Below the pieces are notes generated by a model. It did not search any database, was not told where the DNA came from, and was given only the letters and a program-made list of their open reading frames with translations. This document shows positions 19,187 to 28,500 of a stretch of DNA of 30,299 nucleotides, piece after piece (the stretch's first letter is position 1; each line of letters begins with the position of its first letter). A program made the position numbers and the translations under genes. Source of the DNA: Strigamia acuminata. Its lineage: Eukaryota; Arthropoda; Chilopoda; Geophilomorpha; Linotaeniidae. The stretch is from positions 1 to 30,299 of the forward strand of contig CASHSZ010000086.1 of NCBI GenBank assembly GCA_949358305.1. The letters are read 5' to 3'.

Positions 19187-20396
19187 ACAGCAGCGTGGAA
19201 ATTACGAGAAATTAAAACAGAGCTTGAAAAAAAAGTTTCTGCAAGATAAGTTAAACAGAGGATCCGAAGATGAAGCGCTCGGTGCATTCTTCAAACCTGT
19301 AACTGCTGCATTGCATAGCCTGCCGCAGCAGCAGCAGCAACTATCTCCACCCCTTGCTCTACCACCTACGACTTTCAAATCCTCACCTTCCACTCCCATT
19401 AAAAGAGAGTTGTCATCTTTCACACCCATTACAAGTAAGTCCCATAATTTAAAGTACGAAATGGATCTAGAATCACCGCTCTTACCTTGGGAAAGTTCAT
19501 CCTTAAAAAGGCAGTTCAGTCGCCAAAGCTTGTCCTCGAGTAAAATTGAAACTCCTCGACTTAAGTTTGGCCGGGATGATGGGAATGAAGAGGAAAATGT
19601 TTCATTTCAAAGAGAGGGAGAGACGAGCCTCGTAGAAGATGATGTTGATGATGATGATTGGCAATTTGCTCATGTGCTTCCAAATATAAAATATCAACGC
19701 GACATAAGAAAAAGTCTCGAATTAAAAATGACGGACAAAGAATCGGAAAACGCAGTACAGCAAGAGTTCTTGAAATATTACGCCGAAAATGCGGCTCATT
19801 TAGATACGGTGTTTGGAATTAGATATGACCCGTATGATTCAAAATTTAAAATAGGAGTCGAAGAAGTTAAATTCTTTCCAACTCATATACTTGTGAAAAA
19901 CGTAAAGTATCCACGAACTCCAACATTAATGCATCTCCTCATGCAAAAACTTCCACCGATTGAAGGAACTATGACAGACCAAAATTTTGTGGATTACGGC
20001 AGGATTCTCATTTCTAGTCAAGGGTTATTTAAAAAGAACAATTCGGCAACTAATATGCCAAAGTCTAGTAAAGGAGAAAAGTATATGACAGTGGTTAAAC
20101 GAATTTGGGAACTGTATAAAAATCGTCCAAAGACAACATCCCAAGCTGGCAAGAACACACCCCAAGCTGGCAAAGGTGTCACGAAAACGTTTCGGCCGCA
20201 CAACTCCGTAGACTACAAGTATTACAATAACCCGGACGAATTAATAGACAGGCTGCGATTGTTGCATGCATCACGGGATGCTGGAAACCAGTCTCACGAC
20301 AACGAAATTGTGGAAATACTTATGGAACTGAAAGAGGAAAGAATCCTCGATAAAACCAAGTTTGAAAACATGCGAAAGAAAATTCTCGCGAATTAA
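19173..20396 (+). CDS. Conserved Polinton protein (DUF8207-like), 407 aa
   Basis: The N-terminal ~180 residues are disordered: a basic start, a CAG-encoded Gln run (near residue 52), Ser/Pro-rich stretches and an acidic patch (EDDVDDDD). A folded part follows: FGIRYD near residue 213, then FKIG, VKYPRTPTLMHLL and GRILISSQG, the pattern of a Polinton protein family I recall as DUF8207. The C-terminus (YYNNPDELIDRLRLLHASRDAG...HDNEIVEILMEL) is typical of the same proteins. Position between ATPase and penton gene suggests a virion or assembly role; the biochemical function is unknown. A small internal duplication of QAGK lies near residue 330. Confidence 0.8.
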   Translation: MNMNKQQRGNYEKLKQSLKKKFLQDKLNRGSEDEALGAFFKPVTAALHSLPQQQQQLSPPLALPPTTFKSSPSTPIKRELSSFTPITSKSHNLKYEMDLESPLLPWESSSLKRQFSRQSLSSSKIETPRLKFGRDDGNEEENVSFQREGETSLVEDDVDDDDWQFAHVLPNIKYQRDIRKSLELKMTDKESENAVQQEFLKYYAENAAHLDTVFGIRYDPYDSKFKIGVEEVKFFPTHILVKNVKYPRTPTLMHLLMQKLPPIEGTMTDQNFVDYGRILISSQGLFKKNNSATNMPKSSKGEKYMTVVKRIWELYKNRPKTTSQAGKNTPQAGKGVTKTFRPHNSVDYKYYNNPDELIDRLRLLHASRDAGNQSHDNEIVEILMELKEERILDKTKFENMRKKILAN

Positions 20397-20423
20397 AAAA
20401 AAGTAATAATAATCGTGATTACC

Positions 20424-21185
20424 ATGTCTATCGTACTAAGCAGTACGAAATCGGATTTCCTCACTACTTTTAGCTCACCTTTAATTTTGGGTGACGACGA
20501 ATACGAATTGGGATTAGTGAGCCTCGAGACATTTTACACAATGCCAAATATAACCGAGGACAACAACGTGTTCAAATACTACACTGTTGAAGTAGATGTG
20601 AACGTCCCCGCTCGTATTATAGGTACGCTCAACTACGACATCATCGTTCCCGTGGGTTGTTACGAACTTGCCGACATTATCTCGTACATACATACCGAAA
20701 TGAAATCCAGAGGACACTGGAATATGAAAGACGACGCACCTTTCATCGACATCGTGGCCAATTATAATACTCTGTCCACGACATTAGTGATTAGCGATGC
20801 CAGTTACGGGGCCAATTTTTCGGAAAATAGAAGTATGGCTAAATTATTCGGTCTCAAAACAAAGAAATACGGTGTAGGTAGAAGCGAATCCATTAATCCG
20901 GTGAACATTTTTCACATTAACACTATCCTGGTCCATTGTGATCTTATTACCGACTCTTATAAAAACGGGAAGACGGCTCCGATCATATACGCATTTTTTC
21001 CTAATGTCCCGCCAGGCTTCAAAATAGTAGAAATGCCGTATAACATAGTTTACTTGCCGGTGAAAAATCAATCTAAAATACACGAAGTCAGGATCTGGTT
21101 GACCGATCAAGACGATAAACCACTGAATCTGAGAGGAGAAATTTTTACTACACGTTTACACTTACGAAAATTAATTAAAGCGTAA
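20424..21185 (+). CDS. Penton-like minor capsid protein (single jelly roll), 253 aa
   Basis: Pentameric vertex protein of the icosahedral capsid. Diagnostic C-terminal block: VPPGFKIVEMPYNIVYLPV, then IRxWLTDQDDKPLNLRGE and TTRLHLR, strongly conserved in Polinton penton proteins. The N-terminus has the usual opening strand pattern (DEYELGLVSLETFYTMPNI). The frame is open three codons further upstream only from a GTG, so the first ATG at 20424 is used. It begins 27 bases after the preceding gene. Confidence 0.9.
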   Translation: MSIVLSSTKSDFLTTFSSPLILGDDEYELGLVSLETFYTMPNITEDNNVFKYYTVEVDVNVPARIIGTLNYDIIVPVGCYELADIISYIHTEMKSRGHWNMKDDAPFIDIVANYNTLSTTLVISDASYGANFSENRSMAKLFGLKTKKYGVGRSESINPVNIFHINTILVHCDLITDSYKNGKTAPIIYAFFPNVPPGFKIVEMPYNIVYLPVKNQSKIHEVRIWLTDQDDKPLNLRGEIFTTRLHLRKLIKA

Positions 21186-21195
21186 TTAAAAAAAC

Positions 21196-21357
21196 ATGCC
21201 GTTAATTTTTAATAAGAACGTAACGGCAAGTAATACCCCCAGCACCAGCTCCAACACTGCCACTGTCAAGACACCCTCGTCGATTAGAGGTGGAAATATA
21301 AAAATTATAAAGTCTTCGATACGGCCAGATAATCGAGAATATATAAATTCTTTTTAA
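21196..21357 (+). CDS. Small conserved-looking ORF between penton and major capsid genes, 53 aa
   Basis: Starts at ATG 21196, 10 bases after the penton stop, and ends TTTTAA inside the first TATA repeat. The product has a Ser/Thr/Asn-rich N-terminal half, a GG motif, and a C-terminal RPDNREYINSF. Polintons often encode a very short protein here that ends in a similar charged motif before a hydrophobic end; I make that link from memory and weakly. It could be a minor virion component. Confidence 0.5.
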   Translation: MPLIFNKNVTASNTPSTSSNTATVKTPSSIRGGNIKIIKSSIRPDNREYINSF

Positions 21358-21560
21358 AAAAAATATATATTAAGTAATTAATTAAATACCGTAATTCTTT
21401 TTAAAAAAAATATATATTAAGTAATTAATTAAGTAATTCTCTTTTAAAAAATATATATATATTAAGTAATTAATTAAGTAATTCTTTTTAAAAAAATATA
21501 TATATTAAGTAATTAATTAAGTAATTCTTTTTAAAAAATATATATATATTAAGTAATTAA
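21347..21560 (+). repeat. Five 42-45 bp repeats with TATA cores upstream of the major capsid gene
   Basis: Units begin at 21347, 21392, 21434, 21479 and 21522. Each reads TAATTCTTTTTAAAAAA, then TATATATATTAAG, then TAATTAATTAAG, with slight length variation in the A and TA tracts. The last unit ends 12 bases before the capsid ATG (21573). Each copy holds a TATA-like core, so the array may act as a multi-copy promoter, or may just be an expanded repeat. The first unit contains the stop codon of the small ORF. Confidence 0.85.
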
Positions 21561-21572
21561 AAAATAGCGACG

Positions 21573-22892
21573 ATGCAAGTCTCCGAGAATTATTTGGATG
21601 TCGAACAACCATTCGTCGTCGATGAATCTGTTAATGCCTACAACTACCACGAATATTATCCTATTATAGGAACTAATTTAAATAATGTGAATTCCGAAAT
21701 TCGATTAATCATTCAAAACGAAGATGTATGGACTCACCCTCATAAAAGTTACGTCTGCATAACAGGAAGATTAGTGAAAGCGGATGGTACAGACCTTATC
21801 GCTCAAGCTGATGAACAAGACCATATAATAACGTTAGGAAATAACTTTATGCCATTTTTGTTCAGCAACATGAAATATCACATAGGTGATAAATTAATAG
21901 ACGAAATAAATTATCCGGGTTATGCTACCACTATTAAGGGCTTACTAACGTACAAACAGCTCCAAAATTCGAGCGGAAATATGGGATGGATAGTAGATCA
22001 TCACAAGGGCGAAGCATCGGATACTCTTAATCCCGCTTTTCTAGAACGTAGAATATTTTACAACATAATGCCAACGCCCAAAGGATCGTTCTCTTTGTTA
22101 GTACCGTTAACACATTTAATGGGATTTTTCGAAGACTATACGAAAATCATATATGGTGCCAAACAAGTTTTGACCTTAATGCGAACTCACGACAACGATG
22201 CCATTTTTAAAGCGATACAGTCCGGTCCCGCCCCAAAAGTAAACACCCCCGTTGGAAAAATTATCATCGAACAGTTATATTGGTTGATGCCGCACGTCTT
22301 ACCGTCCGATATCCAAAAGAATAGATTACTCACTGCCATAGATAGAGGGGTGAACGTTCCATTAGCTTTTCGACATTGGTCGTTCGAAATGACAGACGTG
22401 CCACAAAGTAAGGAACACGCGTGGAGAGTGGTAACAACCAGCACGTCAGAAAAACCACGTTACATCATCGTGGCTTTACAAACGAATAAAAGAGACGACC
22501 AATTAAAAAATCCAGCCACATTTGATAACTGCAATGTAACGGAAGTTCATGCCTACTTAAATTCGGAACGATATCCTTATCTGGACAGTAACAATGATTT
22601 TAAGAAAGCCAATTTCTGTAAATTCTTAGAAAGTTGCATTCAATTTAGAAAAGACTATTACGGTGCCGACGATTTACCGTTTAATACTTACGAGTACGGA
22701 AATATATACCCGCTCATCGTAATAGATTGCACGAAACAAAGCGAAAGAATGAAAACCGGAATAATGGACGTGCAAATAAAAATGAAATTTGCGGAAACCG
22801 TTCCTGCCGACACTAAAGCCTACGCTTTGATAATAAGCGATAGACTAATGACTATGAAATTAGACAAGGGTAAAATCGAAGTATTATATTAG
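21573..22892 (+). CDS. MCP: Double-jelly-roll major capsid protein, 439 aa
   Basis: Trimer-forming hexon protein of the capsid. Length, position after the penton gene, and several Polinton MCP features agree: FVVDESVNAYNYHEYYPI at the N-terminus, NNFMPFLFSNMKYHIGDKLID, the ERR...F.VPLTHLMGFFEDYTKIIYG block around residue 185-200 and QLYWLMPHVLPS around 235-250; an ALIISDRLMTMKLDKGKIEVLY end. No stop or frameshift is seen. Upstream lies the TATA repeat array; downstream a long TA microsatellite separates it from the next gene. Confidence 0.93.
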   Translation: MQVSENYLDVEQPFVVDESVNAYNYHEYYPIIGTNLNNVNSEIRLIIQNEDVWTHPHKSYVCITGRLVKADGTDLIAQADEQDHIITLGNNFMPFLFSNMKYHIGDKLIDEINYPGYATTIKGLLTYKQLQNSSGNMGWIVDHHKGEASDTLNPAFLERRIFYNIMPTPKGSFSLLVPLTHLMGFFEDYTKIIYGAKQVLTLMRTHDNDAIFKAIQSGPAPKVNTPVGKIIIEQLYWLMPHVLPSDIQKNRLLTAIDRGVNVPLAFRHWSFEMTDVPQSKEHAWRVVTTSTSEKPRYIIVALQTNKRDDQLKNPATFDNCNVTEVHAYLNSERYPYLDSNNDFKKANFCKFLESCIQFRKDYYGADDLPFNTYEYGNIYPLIVIDCTKQSERMKTGIMDVQIKMKFAETVPADTKAYALIISDRLMTMKLDKGKIEVLY

Positions 22893-22896
22893 ATTT

Positions 22897-23060
22897 TAAA
22901 ATAATATATACGTATATAAAATATATATAAATATATATAATATATAATATATATATAATATATATATATATATAATATATATATAATATATATAATATAT
23001 AATATATAATATATATAAATAAATATATATAAAATAATATATACGTATATAAAAAAAGAA
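22897..23060. repeat. TA-rich microsatellite between virion genes
   Basis: Nearly pure A/T built from TATATAATATATA words, with ATATACGTATATAAA at both edges (about 22905 and 23039). It might form cruciforms or provide TATA sequences for the following gene. Open frames within it are artefacts. Confidence 0.8.
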
Positions 23061-23066
23061 ATAAAA

Positions 23067-23534
23067 ATGTATAAGATACATAAAGTGAATCTATCTCCGA
23101 ATCAACAACGAAAAATATCCAAGTCTGTCAAAAAAAAGATACCCTTGCATTTAAGATTGAAATACGAACAATTAAACGGCAATCATGGCTTGTCTCTTAC
23201 GGATAGACAAATAAACAAGATCAAAAAAGCCGGTTCTAAAAAGAAAGGCATGACTTTGAGTATACCTTCGAATCAAATTAAACAATCTGGCGGATTTTTC
23301 CCTTTATTACTTCCACTATTGGGGGCTTTAGGCGGTCTCGCTGGCGGTGCGGCAGGAATTGCCAAAGCTGTCGATGAGGCAAAAACCAACAAGAGAATGC
23401 TCGATGAGACAAAACGTCATAATGCAGTTTCAGAAGGTAAAGGAATGCAATTCGCAAAAAAAAAATCGCGGAAACGCAAGTCTGGAAAAGGTTTTTACTT
23501 GAAACCTTACGGCTCACTGGTGACAAAAAAATAA
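23067..23534 (+). CDS. Core/membrane-active minor virion protein (adenovirus pX/pVI-like), 155 aa
   Basis: Basic N-terminal part with two repeat-like segments (LSPNQQRKISKSV; LSLTDRQINKIKKA), then GG followed by a hydrophobic glycine-rich stretch (residues 75-102, FFPLLLPLLGALGG), then a Lys/Arg-rich part and KGFYLKPYG near the C-terminus. The same order occurs in Polinton/adintovirus proteins compared with adenovirus cores pX or pVI. DNA condensation and membrane interaction are inferred. The stop follows a perfect A_AAA_AAA heptamer at 23525-23531; the -1 frame continues into the protease. Confidence 0.8.
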   Translation: MYKIHKVNLSPNQQRKISKSVKKKIPLHLRLKYEQLNGNHGLSLTDRQINKIKKAGSKKKGMTLSIPSNQIKQSGGFFPLLLPLLGALGGLAGGAAGIAKAVDEAKTNKRMLDETKRHNAVSEGKGMQFAKKKSRKRKSGKGFYLKPYGSLVTKK

Positions 23535-23575
23535 AACCGCTAGATTCGTTGCAGTTGGAGGAACTGGCCAGACGA

Positions 23576-23890
23576 ATGAAAATTTCATTTTTTAGAGGAG
23601 TGTTTTCGAGAGATACTTTACCCGTCAAACCACGATCGAAAGAATGTGGAATTGTTAATTTGAACACGCACCACGAAAGCGGAAGTCATTGGGTGGCATA
23701 CAGTAAAATTGGAAATAAGAAGCTGTACTTCGATAGTTTCGGAGACTTGCCACCCCCGTTGGAATTATACGATTATCTGGGAGACAACATAAAATACAAT
23801 TACAATCAGTATCAAAATTTTGACGAAATTACTTGCGGCCATTTGTGCTTATATGTTTTAAAAAAATGGAGGAAAGAAGAAAAAAAATAA
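23576..23890 (+). CDS. PRO: Adenain-like maturation cysteine protease, rightward copy, 104 aa or longer
   Basis: Counting from ATG 23576: FFRGVFSRDTLP (5-16), HWVAY with His38, YFDSFGDLPPP with Asp53, and TCGHLCL with Cys87, the triad of adenovirus-type proteases. This is the classic Polinton protease form. The family's first helix (LDSLQLEELARRMKI) lies partly before this ATG and has no ATG of its own; it is open back into the core-protein gene in the -1 frame. The real product may therefore be a core-protease fusion made by frameshift, or the element once encoded a single ORF. It would cleave capsid precursors. Confidence 0.88.
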   Translation: MKISFFRGVFSRDTLPVKPRSKECGIVNLNTHHESGSHWVAYSKIGNKKLYFDSFGDLPPPLELYDYLGDNIKYNYNQYQNFDEITCGHLCLYVLKKWRKEEKK

Positions 23891-23924
23891 TTAAAAAATA
23901 GTTTTTTTCCCTTCTATTAAAAAA

Positions 23925-25565
23925 ATGGTAAGCGTAAATAAACTAGGAGACGATTATCGTCTTAACGCAGTGCATAAATTGGGCAAACGTCAACGTCGAG
24001 AAGTAGATGAGGTTCTCGCAGATCACGTTGGTTACGATGCATTATCCGATCTAGAAAAAAAAATTTTTGACGAGATCACAAAGACTAAAAATGCCCTGAA
24101 AGCTGCTTGCGATTCTATAATTAACGATTTGAACGCATTAAAACGTACCGTACAAGATCAAGCTAGTAAGCTAACGGGGCAAGGCGAAGGAATTGATACG
24201 AAGGATATTGATAAACTCAAAAATGATATTGCCTATGCTACTATAAAATATGGAACGTTGGAACAAGATTTGATTAAGAAAATTAAAGAATTAGAAGCGA
24301 ACATTAAGATATTAGTAGATAATGCGACTGCTTCCGGTGGTGTAGAAGTTGACGAAAAACAAATAAGCGCATTAGAAATCAAAATCAAAGACTTGATAAA
24401 TGACGTTAAATCCGAGTTGGAATCTGCGATCGAAGATTTAAAGACTGGGTTGGAGACGTTGACTAATAGCTTAATCCAGAATAAAACCGATTATGATACA
24501 AAAATAAACGAAGCATTGGATGAAGTAGAAACCAAAATCCAGAACTTAGACGTGGACAAAATCAGAACCAACATCGAGGCATCAAATGACAAGATAAAAC
24601 AAGCACAGGATGATATAAAAAAGTTAGAAAAAAGTGTGGAAAATGAGGTTAAAGCCTTGGAAACCAAAATCAAAGCTTTACCCGCAAAATTTGGTGTTAG
24701 TAGCGAAAGTACGGAAGACTTAAAAACCAAAATTGAAGCGGCGAAAGCGGAGCTAGACACAGTCAGTACTGCCATTCAAAAAGATCTGGACGAGACTAAA
24801 CTTAAATTAAACGAGTACGTAGACGAAAATTCCGTAAAGTCAGATAAAATGCAAACGAGCGTCAACGAGGTTACCGATAAAATCAAATTAGCCAACGAAC
24901 AAATAATAACGTTGCAGGAAAACATGTTGTCCATTTTGACATCCGTTCAAGAAGAAATATCAAAAATTAGCGCAATTCCGAGCGTTGACGAATCAAGTTT
25001 TGCTCCCGCTGCTTTGGCCGGCACTGTCGATACGGTAGAAGCCACGTTAAATTCTAACATCGAAGCGAACAAAATAGAAGTTAATAAGAAATTGACGGAA
25101 TTAGAAGACAAAATATCAAATCTAAATATTCCCGAAGTAGAAGAACAGGCCGATTTAGTGCTAGGGTTCCTACATTCGCAACGGACCGATTGGTTTTTGA
25201 AGGTGTCCGAAGAATGGAAATTATTTGCACATAATGGGAAGTTTTATACTCCTCATTACGGGCATATAACGCGAATCAGTTTATTCATGTATGCTACTAC
25301 AGCAGAATACACAGTAATACCTAACGAGTTTGAGTTTATCTTGTCTATTAACGGGCATGGTCGAACGTTCCATATTCCACGTACAGATGTTACAAAAACA
25401 CCACGTAAAATGCCGGTATGTTTTAGAACGTACAATTTAGAGAAAAAAGTAGATTTTGATGATAACGATCACATTAGAATATCTACTGTCACCGATTGGA
25501 GTCCGGAAATAAAAGTTTACGCCCTCGTGTATTGCAGATTCGATCGTAGTAAATGGGACGATTAA
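23925..25565 (+). CDS. Long coiled-coil fibre with C-terminal head, 546 aa
   Basis: Residues about 70-410 are a long run of charged heptads (such as IKDLINDVKSELESAIEDLK) typical of trimeric coiled coils. A globular C-terminal domain of about 130 residues follows (from DLVLGFLHSQRTDWFLKV), rich in beta-type sequence with aromatic residues. A short N-terminal tail may bind the penton. Position at the end of the virion block, after the protease, matches fibre genes of adenovirus-like elements. The function as attachment fibre is inferred from architecture; the head is not recognised as any known knob. It ends 16 bases from the polymerase stop. Confidence 0.7.
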   Translation: MVSVNKLGDDYRLNAVHKLGKRQRREVDEVLADHVGYDALSDLEKKIFDEITKTKNALKAACDSIINDLNALKRTVQDQASKLTGQGEGIDTKDIDKLKNDIAYATIKYGTLEQDLIKKIKELEANIKILVDNATASGGVEVDEKQISALEIKIKDLINDVKSELESAIEDLKTGLETLTNSLIQNKTDYDTKINEALDEVETKIQNLDVDKIRTNIEASNDKIKQAQDDIKKLEKSVENEVKALETKIKALPAKFGVSSESTEDLKTKIEAAKAELDTVSTAIQKDLDETKLKLNEYVDENSVKSDKMQTSVNEVTDKIKLANEQIITLQENMLSILTSVQEEISKISAIPSVDESSFAPAALAGTVDTVEATLNSNIEANKIEVNKKLTELEDKISNLNIPEVEEQADLVLGFLHSQRTDWFLKVSEEWKLFAHNGKFYTPHYGHITRISLFMYATTAEYTVIPNEFEFILSINGHGRTFHIPRTDVTKTPRKMPVCFRTYNLEKKVDFDDNDHIRISTVTDWSPEIKVYALVYCRFDRSKWDD

Positions 25566-25581
25566 ACTAACCATCGTCATA

Positions 25582-28500
25582 TTAATCCTCCGCCAAGCTT
25601 ACGTATCCATAAGCCAAAGTATGAATACAATCATCTAATATCACTCGTTTCTTGTCTTTCGCCGACAATGCCAATTTGTCCACCTTGACCGTTGTGAGAT
25701 CGTGCAGTTTTGATTTGATCGTTTCAAATTTCAATCTGTGGGCCTCCCGTTCACCGAACAATATCTTCTTGTACGCCTCCAAGTCCAGCTCTTGCTCCAC
25801 GACAGCCTTCTTTATGCCTTTACATCGCATGTTCGTTTTCCCGTTCACGTTATAAGCGTAACATTTGGCTCTTAGCCCTACAAACTCTTCTATCGGCTCG
25901 CCGGCAGTCTCGTCTTTGAAGCATCCTATGACACGCCTGTTTCTGCCATCGGGTGGGTGGTAATTAGACAGATCCATCACTTGTGGTATTTCTTCTCTGA
26001 AGAACGAGTAGACTGACGGAGCTTCTATTTCGTACATCAAACTATCCGTATCTGTCATCAGCAATCTCAGCTTGTCTGAGAATTTTTTTTTCATGACGTT
26101 GTAATGAAAGTCGTAGAGCAAGCATTTAGACAAGTCCAGGATAGTTAAACCGCTGTAAATAGGTTTGTCTAACGTCAATTCCAGCTTTCGCCGTTCAACC
26201 AACACCAGTTTTTTGTTTAATTTTTTTTTTCCTTTGAAACCGACGTGGTTGACGTGAGTATTCAAGTCTTTTGCATTGTTTACCAGATAAAATTGTCTAT
26301 ATTTCCTCACGTCCTGCAAGGTTTTTCCAAAGACCGAATTGTTAGCTAATTTCGCCAATTCCTGCTCAAAATCACTGGTAGCTGACTTCCGTTTCTCAAT
26401 ATTCAATTTGATATACTTGGCCAGCCACGGTTTTTGCTCAAACGTCAGCACTCTTTTTATTTTCATCAACGTCATGCCCAGGGACAAGTACAATTGCAGA
26501 GCTCTGTAATGCAGAATGTAATTACAACGAGCTTGCAAATGCGGGATTAATCTGGGAGAAGTGTCATCCCCAGAACGTATCATTTCCGGAGCCAAAGGCA
26601 AACAATTGTGGGACGAATGCAGTTCTTGCGGATATCCCAAATCCACTTCCAAGATGCATCCCATCGTATCGTTCTCTCCCATTTTTAAAATCCGTTCTTG
26701 TGACCATTCGGCTACATTATCGTCGAAGGCAAACTTGCCAACTGGTAGCGGTTTGCTCATTGCCCAGGAATACATGGAATTCGCATCCAAATAGACGATG
26801 TAACTCTCTGGTTTCTCGCAATCGTATCCCGATGCCAGAAGAGGATTATTGGCTTTGGCGTAGCGTTGACTGATAGTGGCAACACCGCCTCTTATTCCTT
26901 GTTCGACAAACATGTACATATCTGGATCAGACAGAAGCTCCAATTTAACTTCGGTGATGAGCAGCGCAGCGTCCCAAGAAAGACTTGGAAACGTGATGTA
27001 ATGACAGGGGTCTAGCTTGTAATGATTTAAACACATTTTTCTGAACTGTTCGAATATATCCGCCAACAACAGAGTGTCGGTCTTCAGATACAAATCGTGA
27101 TATTCGCCCATGTTTTTAATTCCGAACGTTTTCCAAACTAACTGGGCATATTGGTATTCGTCGTCGGTTATGTTCTCAAATTCTTCTTTCGGCGGAAGTT
27201 TATCTTCTTGAAATTTTGACCAACCGGTCATATATCTGTAAGGGTACACTCCTTTCCTCAACAGAAGATCAATTTCCTCGCCTTTAAACTCGCTTCGAAA
27301 GACAGCGAACTGCGACTTCTCTAGATTTTTTGCCAAATTGGATAAACTGCTCGCGAGAAATTGGAAACTATCCATGAATTTTAACGTTACGACCTGTTTT
27401 GGATCATCACCGGTCTTGATTTTCAACGTGAACGATTTGTATAATTCCGAGTTTTCGGCGATCATCGTCACTTTTTCTGACGCGACGGTCAAATGCGGCA
27501 ATATTAGATGAAAATCATACTTTTTTCCATTATGGAAAATTATAGGCACAGATTTCCGCCAATGGTAGTTGAGGTTACAATTAGCGTGTGCGGCCCCACG
27601 AAACTTCCCGGTGAAATGGTTATGATCCAAGACTTTTGTCAAGCCTTTTAATTCTTCCAAGAATTCATCACCGCATAAGTAACACGTTGTTGCATTTCTA
27701 TAAGCGATCCATTGAAGCGAAGTCATCGTTTTGGAATTGAATTGTTTATGTTCCAATTCGGAAAATTGCTGAACCACGGCTTTAATTTCCGCACGCAACG
27801 ATTGCAAAAAATGATCGACGGCATCCGGACCTCTATACAGCTGTAACGGTCTGGAATAAGCTTCGTTCTCAGTGCACACTACTTTAAACGAATAACCGCA
27901 CGGCTCGTGAGAATTAATGATGATCGAATGTAAAGTGGGTTCGCTCTCCGCATCAGGTACTAAGAATGCCTCGAAATCGGCGTAACAAACGTACGGTAAA
28001 GGATATTTTTTTTTCTCACTTTTGAACGTACAGATAGCTCCTTCGTCGGGACATTTAGTGCTGCAGGCTTTATATTTCCCGCAGTATCGTTTATGCCTAA
28101 CGAGCACTATGGCACTGGAAAACCCGTTCATACAGTTCATGCAATAATACCGCTTATGTTTATTGCCGGCGCTCAAGAGTCGCGAGAAATCCCTGATCCA
28201 CATGTAATGATTTTGTTTCTTCAGTAGGTTAATAGTGATAAGGCGGTTCGTCAGAATATCTACTTTAATCGGAACAATGCGGGACTTGGGCAGCAACTCG
28301 AATACATTAATGTTCAAACTTACATTCTGTCTTTCGAACGTAAGCACTTCTTTCGGCCCCACGGGAAAAACTAGCCCTTCGAGATTGAGTTTATTCATAA
28401 ACTGTTCGTAATAATCCGCTCTGCAAACATGAACGGGGGCTGGATACAAGGCAGCTAATACAGACCATAAAAAACTTTTTTGATCCGAGTTCTGGACATT

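Noticed and set aside
20415-20423. Penton start at 20415
   Set aside because: That codon is GTG; the ATG at 20424 is the first usable one.
22896-23081. Tyr/Ile-rich ORF on the minus strand
   Set aside because: Pure translation of a TA microsatellite.
23549-23551. Protease start at 23549
   Set aside because: That codon is TTG; either ATG 23576 or a frameshift from the preceding gene is more likely.
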